Part shown: one piece after another, positions 26,220 through 34,662 of the stretch
Numbering within the stretch: position 1 is the stretch's first letter
Layout: the number at the start of each line of letters is the position of its first letter
NCBI GenBank assembly: GCA_021108215.1
Contig: JAIORK010000032.1
Coordinates: forward strand, 62,001-126,000
DNA: 64,000 nucleotides
Direction of reading: 5' to 3'
Source: a bacterium
Lineage (GTDB): Bacteria > Oederibacteriota > JAAXVQ01 > JAUVAV01
Notes under the pieces: model-generated
Told to the model about the DNA's origin: nothing
Database searches by the model: none
Seen by the model: the letters and a program-made list of their open reading frames with translations, nothing else
Translations under genes and position numbers: made by a program

Positions 26220-27635
26220 ATGATATCAACTTTTTTTGGAATTGAATTGGGTAAGCGGGCACTCCTGGTGCAGCAGATGGCGCTCAGCACGGTCTCGCAC
26301 AATATTGCCAATGCAGCCACCCCGGGATACTCGCGCCAATTGAGCAGCCTCACTGCGTCGATGCCGCTCAATCTTTCGGCCTCAAACCGAACCCTGATTC
26401 CCAGCCAGCTGGGAACCGGTGTGGACATCAGCACCATTACCCGGGTCCGGGACATGCTGTTGGAGAGACAAATATTAGAAGAAAAATCCGATGGCAGCAG
26501 TTATGACACCAAGATTGATTATATGGCCATGGTGGAGACGGTTTTACAAGAGCCGTCAGACAATGCGCTAAGCACATCCATGGATGCCTTTTGGGCAGCC
26601 TGGCAGGAGCTCTCGGTGTATCCGGAGGATGTTGCGGTCAGAAATACATTGTTGGCCAAGGCTGAGCAGATGCTGTATACACTTCAGTCCAATGACAATG
26701 ATTTGGCCCAACTTCAGAATCAGGCGGACAATGAGTACCGTACCGCCGTTCAAAATATCAATACCCTGGCAGGGCGGATACGCGACCTCAATGTCCAGAT
26801 CAACCAAACAGTGGGTGTGGAAAGTCAGCCGAATGATCTCAAAGATCAACGGGATGTACTTTTGCGGGAATTGTCGGAACTGGTTAATTTTGAGGGGCAT
26901 GAGATGAGCAATGGTCTTTATGCCATCAGTATCAACGGCCATATGCTGGTCCAGGATAATACATTCAATCCCATCCAGGTGGTGAACGATCCTTTAAATA
27001 ATAATTATGCCCAGGCCATTTGGTCGGATGACGGGACCGCGGTTGCGATTGATGATGGGAAATTACAAGGTCTGATGGATATGCGCGATGTTTATCTGCC
27101 GGTCTACCGGACCGCGCTGGATGATATTGCCCAGGGTTTTATTAATACCGTCAATCCGATACACGTAGCCGGATTTGCGCTCAATGCAGCCGCGCCGTCC
27201 GGCCAGGATTTTTTTACCGGGACAACTATTCAGGATATTGCAGTCAACCCGATACTAACCGCAGATCCAACCCAGATTGCGGCAGCAACCAATCCGAGTG
27301 CGCCGGGGGATGGATCGAACGCCCTGCTCATTGCCCAAGCCCAGTATTCCCTGACCATGGCCGGCGGGACCCAGAGTTTGGGTGAATTTTATCAGCAGTT
27401 TGTCGCGCAAGTGGGATTGGACAGTCAGGATACTCAAATGCGGCAACTCACCCAGGCAAGCCTGGTCGGCAGCCTGATTAATCAGCAGGAATCAAATGCC
27501 GGGGTGAACTTGGATGAAGAAATGACCAATATGATTCGATATCAAGATGCCTATCAGGCGGCAACCCGGGTGATCACCGCCATGGATGAAATGCTGGATG
27601 TGCTAATCAACCGGATGGGTCTGGTGGGAAGGTAA
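26220..27635 (+). CDS. flgK: Hook-filament junction protein FlgK
   Basis: This 471-aa protein has the FlgK N-terminus (LGKRALLVQQMALSTVSHNI, then ANAATPGYSRQ), the central DLKDQRDVLLRELSELVNFE segment and the C-terminal helix (GVNLDEEMTNMIRYQDAYQA). Length is within the family range. It forms the first of two junction zones between hook and filament. Confidence 0.95.
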   Translation: MISTFFGIELGKRALLVQQMALSTVSHNIANAATPGYSRQLSSLTASMPLNLSASNRTLIPSQLGTGVDISTITRVRDMLLERQILEEKSDGSSYDTKIDYMAMVETVLQEPSDNALSTSMDAFWAAWQELSVYPEDVAVRNTLLAKAEQMLYTLQSNDNDLAQLQNQADNEYRTAVQNINTLAGRIRDLNVQINQTVGVESQPNDLKDQRDVLLRELSELVNFEGHEMSNGLYAISINGHMLVQDNTFNPIQVVNDPLNNNYAQAIWSDDGTAVAIDDGKLQGLMDMRDVYLPVYRTALDDIAQGFINTVNPIHVAGFALNAAAPSGQDFFTGTTIQDIAVNPILTADPTQIAAATNPSAPGDGSNALLIAQAQYSLTMAGGTQSLGEFYQQFVAQVGLDSQDTQMRQLTQASLVGSLINQQESNAGVNLDEEMTNMIRYQDAYQAATRVITAMDEMLDVLINRMGLVGR

Positions 27636-27664
27636 ATAAATAGATTAATTTGTTTGTTGAGTAA

Positions 27665-27803
27665 GGCATCCGGAGTAGCTGTTTGTAAAGGAAAAAACGC
27701 AGCATCACGATAGCTGGGACATTGGTGAACACTATCGTCATAGCTTGCTTGGTAGTGCGTTGACAGTGCCGGTTTTCCTTTACAAACAGCTATTTCGGAC
27801 GCC
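27665..27803 (-). mobile_element. Hairpin element (MITE-like), copy 2, between flgK and flgL
   Basis: Arms of 31 nt (left GGCATCCGGAGTAGCTG ending GTAAAGGAAAA, right TTTTCCTTTAC ending TTCGGACGCC) pair with few mismatches. The reverse complement of the inner 77 bp shares CGGCACTGTCAACGCAC, ACCAAGCAAGCT and GACGATA with the element at 19899, while the outer arms differ. It splits the flgK-flgL pair and could affect their co-expression. Confidence 0.7.
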
Positions 27804-27867
27804 CTGGCCGACAGGGCATCTCAGTAAGTTAGATGGTAGTACTATTTTATGCGTAAGAGGTGGGGAC

Positions 27868-28779
27868 ATGCGGATTACAACAAATATGGTATCGAATCAG
27901 ATTATTGAAAATCTTAATATTAATCTGGCCAACCTCGCCAAGATACAGGAACAAACGGCAACCGGAAAAAGAATTCTTAATCCTTCGGATGATCCGCTGG
28001 GAACGCAACGGGTCATCAGTATTAAAGAAGCAATTGACGGTATTAATCAGTATCAGCGCAATGCCGATTATGTGACTAATTGGGTCACAGCGTCTGAATC
28101 GGCACTCGGTGCGGTCAATGATTCCATTATGCGGGCCAATTCCCTGGCCGTGCGGGGGGCTCAGGATATCACGCTTAATCAGAGCGAGCTTGATGCGATT
28201 GCCGATGAAATTGACGGGTTGATTGATCAGGTGCTCAATGCCGCCAATACACGCCTGGAGGGCAAAAGTATTTTTAGCGGCTATCAAATAGACACGGATG
28301 CCTTTACCGCCACCCGGGTCGGGACAGAGGTTGTTTCCGTCGCCTATAGCGGGGATATAGGAGTCGATCAGGTGGAAATTGATACCGGATTGATTGTGAA
28401 TAAAAATGTGCCGGGTGACCAGATTTTACAGCCGGCTGCCGGGGTGGATGTGTTTGATATATTGATCGCCCTGCGAAATGATCTGCGGGCCGGAAATACT
28501 GCCGGTGTGGAAAATGCAATCGCTATGACGGACCAGGCCCAGGAGCAGGTATTGAATCAGATCTCCTTTTTGGGAAATAAAACCAATCAATTGGAAATGG
28601 CGGATTCCAATATCAGTGAGAAAAAAATGGGATTGGAAGCGCTGAATTCCAAGTTGGAATATGTGGATATGCCTGAGGCAATTGTTCAGTTACAGACTGC
28701 TCAGAATGTTTATGACGCGGCACTGCAAAGCAGTTCGCGCATGTTGCAACAGCGCAGCTTGATGGATTTTCTCGGTTAA
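27868..28779 (+). CDS. flgL: Hook-filament junction protein FlgL
   Basis: This 303-aa protein begins MRITTNMVSNQIIENLNINL and has TGKRILNPSDDPLGTQRVIS near the start. At the C-terminus is AIVQLQTAQNVYDAALQSSS. These are the flagellin-like terminal helices of FlgL. The start at 27868 has AGAGGTGGGG upstream; an in-frame extension back into the hairpin element is not real. Confidence 0.93.
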   Translation: MRITTNMVSNQIIENLNINLANLAKIQEQTATGKRILNPSDDPLGTQRVISIKEAIDGINQYQRNADYVTNWVTASESALGAVNDSIMRANSLAVRGAQDITLNQSELDAIADEIDGLIDQVLNAANTRLEGKSIFSGYQIDTDAFTATRVGTEVVSVAYSGDIGVDQVEIDTGLIVNKNVPGDQILQPAAGVDVFDILIALRNDLRAGNTAGVENAIAMTDQAQEQVLNQISFLGNKTNQLEMADSNISEKKMGLEALNSKLEYVDMPEAIVQLQTAQNVYDAALQSSSRMLQQRSLMDFLG

Positions 28780-28929
28780 AGGCGCTTCGTGTTGCTCCCT
28801 GCCGATAGGCTGGGGACAAGAATTGTGATTTTTGTCATTGCACTGTGACAGCACCCTTGCAATGAAAGCATTACCTGCCGGGGCTTGTGTTCGCATGATG
28901 ATATCGGCAGGATATTCAAGGAGGGACAC

Positions 28930-29430
28930 GTGATTGTTACAACACGTTTTTTCGGTGAAGTTGAAGTGGCGGATGAAAAGCTCCTGGAGTTTCCCAAGGG
29001 AATTATTGGGTTTGAAGATACCAGGAAGTTTTGTTTGCTGGCCTTGGAAAAAGTCCGGCCGTATGAATGGCTGCAGTGTATTGATAAACCGGAGCTGGCT
29101 TTTTTGGTGGTCCCGATCCGGATGATCCGGGCCGACTATGAACTTAAGCTTTCCCGGGAAGAATCCCGGGAGCTCAAACTTGAAACGGAAAACGCTGAGG
29201 TTGTTTTGGGAATCGTGGTGATCCCCAATGATCCCCAAGCGGCCACAGTCAATTTGCTCGCACCCATTGTGATCAATGAAAAGGTCCGGTTGGGGAACCA
29301 AGTGGTCAATGATCGCAATGGATATAAAACGCGCCAGAGTATCAAGGAAGAAAATCAAGACAAAGCCAGGGAGGGCGAAAATCATGTTGGTGCTGACAAG
29401 AAAGAGGAACCAGTCGCTGGTCATCGGTAA
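28930..29430 (+). CDS. fliW: Flagellar assembly factor FliW
   Basis: This 166-aa protein has the FliW core: FGEVEVADEKLLEFPKGIIG, then FEDTRKFCLL, FLVVPIRMI and NLLAPIVINEKVRLGNQVV. FliW binds both flagellin and CsrA, so free flagellin releases CsrA repression. The start is a GTG at 28930 behind AAGGAGGG. The gene overlaps csrA by 47 bp and lies just upstream of the two flagellin genes. Confidence 0.93.
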   Translation: MIVTTRFFGEVEVADEKLLEFPKGIIGFEDTRKFCLLALEKVRPYEWLQCIDKPELAFLVVPIRMIRADYELKLSREESRELKLETENAEVVLGIVVIPNDPQAATVNLLAPIVINEKVRLGNQVVNDRNGYKTRQSIKEENQDKAREGENHVGADKKEEPVAGHR

Positions 29431-29611
29431 TGATATCGAGATCCAGATCCTGGAAGTAAGCGGCGAGCAGGTGCGCATCGGTATTAAAGCGCCGCCGTCC
29501 GTACGCATTTTGCGCAAGGAATTGTTTGATGAGATTCATCATCAGAACCTTGCGGCAGCGGTAAATCCGGCGATGCTTGACAATTTGAAAAAAATTAAAA
29601 AAACGGATTAA
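29384..29611 (+). CDS. csrA: Translational regulator CsrA
   Basis: This 75-aa protein is a standard CsrA: MLVLTRKRNQSLVIGNDIEI, then ILEVSGEQVRIGIKAP and a VRILRKELFDEI helix. CsrA dimers bind GGA motifs in hairpin loops and block ribosome access. The ATG at 29384 lies inside fliW behind GGGAGGG. The nearest likely targets are the flagellin leaders downstream. Confidence 0.96.
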   Translation: MLVLTRKRNQSLVIGNDIEIQILEVSGEQVRIGIKAPPSVRILRKELFDEIHHQNLAAAVNPAMLDNLKKIKKTD

Positions 29612-29730
29612 AACCGGCAGTGAAACAGTGCAAAAGGAAGTGCAAGCAACATCCGGAACTTAAATTATGTCTGCGATAACAAACCATTGCATGGGGAGGA
29701 TGCGATCGCTGTCAGATATATTTGAGGATA

Positions 29731-29766
29731 CGGCAAGGATGCCGAAATACACATCAAGGAGGATGT
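29731..29766 (+). promoter_or_regulatory. Two CsrA-type hairpins in flagellin 1 leader
   Basis: CGGC-AAGGAT-GCCG (29731-29744) and ACATC-AAGGAG-GATGT (29751-29766) each present GGA in a six-base loop. The second loop contains the Shine-Dalgarno of the flagellin ATG at 29772. This matches the known CsrA target layout and the two-site hag leader of Bacillus. Confidence 0.65.
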
Positions 29767-29771
29767 AAATC

Positions 29772-30596
29772 ATGGGATTCGCAATCAATCACAATGTACC
29801 ATCAGTCGCAGCGTTAGGTGCTTTGGACAAAACCACCAACAGCATCGGTAAATCACTTTCCAAACTTTCCACCGGTCTTCGGATTGTTAAATCAGGAGAT
29901 GATGCCTCCGGATTGGTTATTAGCGAGCGCATGCGTGCTCAGATCAATGGTCTGAACACCGCCAAGCTTAATGCCCAGGAAGGGATCAACATGCTGGCCA
30001 CGGCGGAAGGTGTGCTCAACGAAATTCACAGCATCATGCAGCGTTTGAATACTCTGGCGGTTCGGGCGGACAACGATGTTACCATAGCGGCCGGATCTTC
30101 AGAACTTCAGGCTTTGCAGGATGAAAACGACGCATTGGTCAGTGAAATTGATCGTATTGCAGGCTATGCCACTTTCAACGGTGTGACATTGTTGGACGGC
30201 TCGGTCTCGGGTAACCTACAAGTGGGTCCGGGAGCCGGCGGAGACAATGTCATTGGGGTTAATCTCGGTGTAGTTGATGCAACCACTTTGGGTGTCAATG
30301 CACTGACATTGGGTGATGGGGGTGCCGCAATTACCGCCATCATTGCTGCGATAGAGACCTTGGGTTCAACCCGGGGTGATCTGGGTGTGGCCATGAATCA
30401 GCTGGAACATACAGTGGTCAATCTGGATATTATGATTGAGAACACGGTTGCTTCTGAAAGCCGAATCCGTGATGTGGACATGGCAGCTGAAATATCCAAC
30501 TTCACTCGACTCCAGATATTGCAGCAGTCAGGAACGTCCATGTTGGCTCAAGCCAATGCCCAACCACAAGCAGTTCTCAGCCTACTCCAAGGGTAA
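29772..30596 (+). CDS. fliC: Flagellin 1
   Basis: This 274-aa protein has typical flagellin ends: MGFAINHNVPSVAALGALDK, then LSKLSTGLRIVKSGDDASGL, and the C-terminus SNFTRLQILQQSGTSMLAQA followed by NAQPQAVLSLLQG. It has only a short central domain, so the filament surface is mostly D1. It is 22% shorter than the common 350-aa type, and near-identical at its ends to flagellin 2. The start follows AAGGAGG within a CsrA-type hairpin. Confidence 0.96.
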   Translation: MGFAINHNVPSVAALGALDKTTNSIGKSLSKLSTGLRIVKSGDDASGLVISERMRAQINGLNTAKLNAQEGINMLATAEGVLNEIHSIMQRLNTLAVRADNDVTIAAGSSELQALQDENDALVSEIDRIAGYATFNGVTLLDGSVSGNLQVGPGAGGDNVIGVNLGVVDATTLGVNALTLGDGGAAITAIIAAIETLGSTRGDLGVAMNQLEHTVVNLDIMIENTVASESRIRDVDMAAEISNFTRLQILQQSGTSMLAQANAQPQAVLSLLQG

Positions 30597-30615
30597 TTGG
30601 TTATTTCTGAAAAAG

Positions 30616-30639
30616 GGGATGCACCAGTCGGTGCATCCC
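30616..30639 (+). terminator. Hairpin after flagellin 1
   Basis: GGGATGCACC-AGTC-GGTGCATCCC is a perfect 10-bp stem. The T-tract is weak (GAATTTT), so some read-through into flagellin 2 is likely. Confidence 0.55.
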
Positions 30640-30647
30640 TGAATTTT

Positions 30648-30675
30648 GTAGGGGCGACCGGCCGGTCGCCCCTAC
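30648..30675 (+). repeat. 28-bp perfect palindrome (REP-like)
   Basis: GTAGGGGCGACCGG is followed by its exact complement. It differs in the middle from the other palindromes but keeps the GTAGGG/CCCTAC ends. Confidence 0.85.
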
Positions 30676-30866
30676 GCCGTAATTATCCCGCTTTTTTCTA
30701 AAATAAAATTTAAGAATTATTAAAATTGATGCGAAGTAAAAGATTGTGGAAGCTCAAGATGGTCTTGGTCATCCAAAAGCGTGAATCCGCTTTTTGTGAC
30801 TGTCGCATGCACGGCCGGCGTGTAGCAGACACAGACAGAGGAATTCTGCCCTGGATGTTTGAGATA

Positions 30867-30880
30867 CGGCAGGGATGCCG
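30867..30880 (+). promoter_or_regulatory. CsrA-type hairpin in flagellin 2 leader
   Basis: CGGC-AGGGAT-GCCG has the same stem as the flagellin 1 site, with GGA in the loop. The second site around the Shine-Dalgarno (30891-30897) keeps AAGGAGG, but its flanking stem is reduced to about 2 bp. Confidence 0.55.
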
Positions 30881-30906
30881 GAAAACTATCAAGGAGGACT
30901 GGAATC

Positions 30907-31728
30907 ATGGGATTTGCAATTAATCACAATGTACCATCGGTGGCGGCGTTGGGCGCTTTGGACCGAACCACCGGAAGTATCGCCAAGTCTTTGTCAAAAC
31001 TCTCTACAGGTTTGCGTATTGTCAAATCAGGAGATGATGCCTCGGGTTTGGTGATTTCTGAGCGCATGCGTGCTCAGATCAATGGTCTGAACACGGCCAA
31101 ACTGAACGCGCAGGAAGGTATTAATATGCTGTCCACAGCTGAAGGGGTCTTAAATGAGATCCACAGCATTATGCAGCGTATGAATACTCTGGCGGTCCGG
31201 GCGGACAATGATGTCACGATCGCAGCCGGCTCCTCGGAACTGCAGGCATTGCAGGATGAAAGTGATGCCTTGGTCTCGGAAATTGATCGTATCTCAGGTT
31301 ATGCCACGTTCAATGGCGTGACCCTGCTGGACGGTTCGGTTTCGGGAAATCTGCAGGTCGGTCCGGGTGCAGGCGCTGCCAATTCAATCGCAGTTAATAT
31401 CGGGACAGTTGACGCTGCAGCATTGAGTGTTGACTCTTTGACCCTGGGAGACGGCGGCGCTGCCATCACGGCAATTAATGCTGCGATAGAGACCCTGGGT
31501 TCCACCCGCGGCGATCTTGGCGTGGCGATGAACCAATTGGAACACACGGTGGTCAATCTGGATATTATGATTGAGAACACGGTTGCTTCTGAAAGCCGAA
31601 TCCGTGATGTGGACATGGCAGCTGAAATATCCAACTTCACTCGACTCCAGATATTGCAGCAGTCAGGAACGTCCATGTTGGCTCAAGCTAATGCACAACC
31701 GCAGGCGGTATTAAGTCTGCTCCAGTAA
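30907..31728 (+). CDS. fliC: Flagellin 2
   Basis: This 273-aa protein is a close paralogue of flagellin 1, with the same MGFAINHNVPSVAALGALD start and C-terminal helices. Differences cluster in the middle (about residues 155-185). A 140-bp stretch near the 3' end is identical to flagellin 1 at the DNA level. The ATG at 30907 is preceded by AAGGAGG; an in-frame upstream start would translate the CsrA hairpin and is unlikely. Confidence 0.95.
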   Translation: MGFAINHNVPSVAALGALDRTTGSIAKSLSKLSTGLRIVKSGDDASGLVISERMRAQINGLNTAKLNAQEGINMLSTAEGVLNEIHSIMQRMNTLAVRADNDVTIAAGSSELQALQDESDALVSEIDRISGYATFNGVTLLDGSVSGNLQVGPGAGAANSIAVNIGTVDAAALSVDSLTLGDGGAAITAINAAIETLGSTRGDLGVAMNQLEHTVVNLDIMIENTVASESRIRDVDMAAEISNFTRLQILQQSGTSMLAQANAQPQAVLSLLQ

Positions 31729-31746
31729 GTGTTGGCGGGTAATGCA

Positions 31747-31789
31747 GGGGATGCCATGCACCGGACGGTGCCGGGCATCCCCTTTTTTT
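31747..31789 (+). terminator. Terminator after flagellin 2
   Basis: GGGGATGCC and GGCATCCCC form the outer stem of a longer imperfect hairpin, followed by seven T residues. Confidence 0.85.
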
Positions 31790-31799
31790 GTGTACTTCC

Positions 31800-31875
31800 G
31801 TAGGGAACGGTCGCGACCGTTCCCTACTACGCAGGCGCGACCGTTCCCTACTACGCAGGCGCGACCGTTCCCTAC
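31800..31875 (+). repeat. Palindrome plus two 24-bp half-copies
   Basis: GTAGGGAACGGTCG followed by its complement is a 28-bp perfect palindrome (31800-31827). Two tandem 24-bp units starting TACGCAGG and ending GCGACCGTTCCCTAC (31828-31851, 31852-31875) repeat its right half. This lies between the flagellin terminator and fliD. Confidence 0.9.
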
Positions 31876-31983
31876 GGGATTGTTATTTTATTTATTATTA
31901 AAAAAACCCTTAAGAAACCGGCGCAATGGTACGAAAACATATATAGGAAGTGTGACAAGGCAATTAGGAAAGGGGTCGTCACC

Positions 31984-33801
31984 ATGGCTTCAGAAGTGTT
32001 GTTTTCAGGTCTGGCTTCAGGGATTGATACGGAAAGTATTATTACAAAAATGATGTATCTTGAAGAACGGCCCAAGCTCAAGCTGGAACAAAAAAGTATG
32101 ATTCTAAACCAGCAGAAAAGTATTTACAGCGCACTCAATGCTAAGATCTCCGCATTGCAGGATATGGTGGGAAAATTTAATGATATTGCAGATCCATTTT
32201 TCTCGCAAAAAGCAGTTTCCAGTTCAGATACCGCTATTGCGGATGCCACGGTATACGGCATCAATCCAGCCACCGGGAGTTTTCAGATTACGGTAACCCA
32301 GATGGCAACTGCAGCCATGGTCAATGCTGTAGAATCACTCTATACCGGAGCGGACAATGAGGACCAACCTGCGCAGATGGTAAGTTCCGCAGGAATCAAT
32401 GCACCCTCATTCACAGTGGATCAGACTTTGAGTTTGGCATCCCAGTCCGGGAATTTTGCCACGGCCCCGGGAACCTCCGGCACAATTGAGATTAATGGCG
32501 TCAGTATTGACTGGGATGACAGCATGAGCCTCAATGAAATCATCGGAGTGATCAACAACTCGAGCGCGGAGGTGACAGCCGGCTTTGACAGCGTCAGCCA
32601 GACTTTTACCATCGCGTCAAATGAAGCCAATGGTGATGTGGAAATGACCATTGCTCAGACCAGCGGGACTTTTTGGGAAAGCATGAATATCACGCCGGGG
32701 ACGGCAGTGGGCAGCGATGCGGTTAAACCGGATTTGCGCGAACCGCTGGGAGATGCTGCCGCCAATTTGGACATCGCGGTCACGAGCGGGACATTCACCC
32801 TCAATGGGGTGATGTTTACCATTGATGCAACCACCGATACCCTGCAGGATGTTTTAAGCCGCATTTCAAGTTCTAGTGCCGGGGTGACGGCCAGTTATGA
32901 TGAGAATACCGGAAAAGTCTCCCTGTTTCAAAAGGAGACCGGCAATGGGAATGAAATTGTTTTGGGCAGTGCCGATGATTCAAGCAATGTGCTGTATGCG
33001 CTTAAACTTTCCGCAAACAATCCACCTACCGGCGGCGCGGCAGACACCTACCAAGGCACGGATGCAATTATAAATCTTAATGGCAGCGCGGATCAGACCT
33101 TTGCCACAAATCAGATCCAGGGCTTGATTCCAGGGGTGACACTCAATCTAAGCAGCATTGGGAACACCACGGTCAAAGTAGAGTCTGATGTGGATGCCAT
33201 GGTTAATACGGTTAAGGATTTTGTAGCGGAATACAACAGCGTGATGAGTTATATCAATGCCAAGTTGGGAGAGGAGCGGGTGGAAAATCCGCAGAGTGCA
33301 GCAGAGTATACTCAAGGAACATTTGTTTCAGATTCCTTGTTTTTAGATGCGAAATTTGAGCTGGGGAACATTATTACCAGTGCGGTCGACGGTTTGTCCG
33401 GGGATATGAACCAACTGGCACAGATTGGTCTTACCACCACCTCCACCAATTTTGGTAAGGATGCCACACTGAACGTGGATGAGGATGAATTGCGTGCGGC
33501 GCTGCTCAATGATCCGGACAAAGTCGAGGCATTGTTTAATAGCGCAAGCACAGGGATTATGGTCCGCCTGGATGAGGAATTGACATCCATGACGGATACG
33601 GTTTTTGGCAGTTTTACGCTGGAAGAGGATGCCATTGATACGGAAGTGGACTATCTTAGTAAGCGTATTGAGGATATGGAGTTCAGGTTGGAAAAACGGG
33701 AAGAAGTCATGCGGCGTCAGTTTTCAGCAATGGAACTTGCTGTGGCACAATTGAATTCCATGGGAAACACACTTGCGGCGATGATGGGGAATATGGGATA
33801 A
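31984..33801 (+). CDS. fliD: Filament cap protein FliD
   Basis: This 605-aa protein has the FliD N-terminus (VLFSGLASGIDTESIITKMM) and C-terminus (YLSKRIEDMEFRLEKREEVM, then RRQFSAMELAVAQLNSMG). The centre carries two flagellin_IN-like segments (GTIEINGVSIDWDDSMSLNE and GTFTLNGVMFTIDATTDTLQ). It is longer than the usual 450-500 aa because of the extra central domain. It caps the growing filament and directs flagellin folding. Confidence 0.94.
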   Translation: MASEVLFSGLASGIDTESIITKMMYLEERPKLKLEQKSMILNQQKSIYSALNAKISALQDMVGKFNDIADPFFSQKAVSSSDTAIADATVYGINPATGSFQITVTQMATAAMVNAVESLYTGADNEDQPAQMVSSAGINAPSFTVDQTLSLASQSGNFATAPGTSGTIEINGVSIDWDDSMSLNEIIGVINNSSAEVTAGFDSVSQTFTIASNEANGDVEMTIAQTSGTFWESMNITPGTAVGSDAVKPDLREPLGDAAANLDIAVTSGTFTLNGVMFTIDATTDTLQDVLSRISSSSAGVTASYDENTGKVSLFQKETGNGNEIVLGSADDSSNVLYALKLSANNPPTGGAADTYQGTDAIINLNGSADQTFATNQIQGLIPGVTLNLSSIGNTTVKVESDVDAMVNTVKDFVAEYNSVMSYINAKLGEERVENPQSAAEYTQGTFVSDSLFLDAKFELGNIITSAVDGLSGDMNQLAQIGLTTTSTNFGKDATLNVDEDELRAALLNDPDKVEALFNSASTGIMVRLDEELTSMTDTVFGSFTLEEDAIDTEVDYLSKRIEDMEFRLEKREEVMRRQFSAMELAVAQLNSMGNTLAAMMGNMG

Positions 33802-33928
33802 AAACCCACCGGCTGCGAAGCGTCCCATGGAAAGATTGTTTACAGGCCGGGGCTGCGATAAGCAGTGGGAGCATGGGTGGTAACGCGCAAAGGAAGGCAG
33901 AAAGTAATCGACAAGGAGGTCAAATCAA

Positions 33929-34387
33929 ATGCAAGATGCTGTACTCGTACAAACACCCTTTTTTAACCAGGTTATCCAGCCGGTGCAAATGGAACAGCAA
34001 AATTCAAGCAATCCTTTTTCAGTTTCTTATCAGGAAAATCAGGTTTTTACCGCCAGCCGTGAGGAATTGATTTTAATGCTCTATGATGGGGTTGCCAAAT
34101 TTCTCCGCCGGGGTATGCAGGCGATTGATGATAAGGATGATCCGGCAATTAATTATAATTTTTTACGTGCTCAAAAAATTGTTCACTATTTGGATATATC
34201 TTTGGATATGGATAAAGGCGGGGAGATCGCTGAAAATTTGGCCCGTCTCTATCAGTATATCAACCGGCGTTTGACGGATTGTCAGATGAAACAGACTCGG
34301 GAAACGGTACAAGAAATTATGGAATTGGTTCATACGCTGCGCCAGGCATGGTATCAGGCCTTTTTGGGAGATCAGCAGTCAGAGTAA
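33929..34387 (+). CDS. fliS: Flagellin export chaperone FliS
   Basis: This 152-aa protein matches FliS from about residue 40: ASREELILMLYDGVAKFLRR, then INYNFLRAQKIVHYLDISLD and a C-terminal four-helix bundle. It binds the flagellin C-terminus before export. The N-terminal 40 residues are an extension beyond most FliS proteins. The ATG has AAGGAGG 9 bp upstream. Confidence 0.9.
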   Translation: MQDAVLVQTPFFNQVIQPVQMEQQNSSNPFSVSYQENQVFTASREELILMLYDGVAKFLRRGMQAIDDKDDPAINYNFLRAQKIVHYLDISLDMDKGGEIAENLARLYQYINRRLTDCQMKQTRETVQEIMELVHTLRQAWYQAFLGDQQSE

Positions 34388-34404
34388 TCCGCAAGTTAAA
34401 AAAA

Positions 34405-34434
34405 GGGCGTATGCATTGCATGCGCCCTTTTTTT
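34405..34434 (+). terminator. Terminator after fliS
   Basis: GGGCGTATGCA and TGCATGCGCCC form an 11-bp stem with one mismatch, followed by seven T residues. It ends the flagellin-fliD-fliS group. Confidence 0.85.
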
Positions 34435-34662
34435 ATTCAGCGGGGCGCTTCTGCCGGAAAATGCCGGAGCAGGGAACGGTCGGTCGCGACCTGTTCTGCC
34501 GGCAGGGCGAATGCCGGGCACATGTGAGACCGTTCCCCTCGAATAAACGTTTAAAATTCTTAATTAAAAAGGCAACATGACGAAACTTATTATAGCCGGG
34601 GCAATGTGCGGTAGCGCGCATCCGGTATTCAGGTACGATACTGTAACCGGGAGTAGGAAATT

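Noticed and set aside
27745-27867. N-terminal extension of FlgL reading LLGSALTVPVF
   Set aside because: It is translated from the hairpin element. The same peptide pattern arises from the other copy at 19899, and FlgL has its own start site at 27868.
29612-29771. Sigma-28 promoter before flagellin 1 (TAAATTATG and GCGATAA)
   Set aside because: The two parts are far too close together for a -35/-10 pair. A sigma-28 promoter may exist, but I could not place it.
30765-30780. Sigma-54-like TTGG-N10-GC upstream of flagellin 2
   Set aside because: The -12 half reads AAAGC instead of TTTGC, and no activator palindrome lies upstream.
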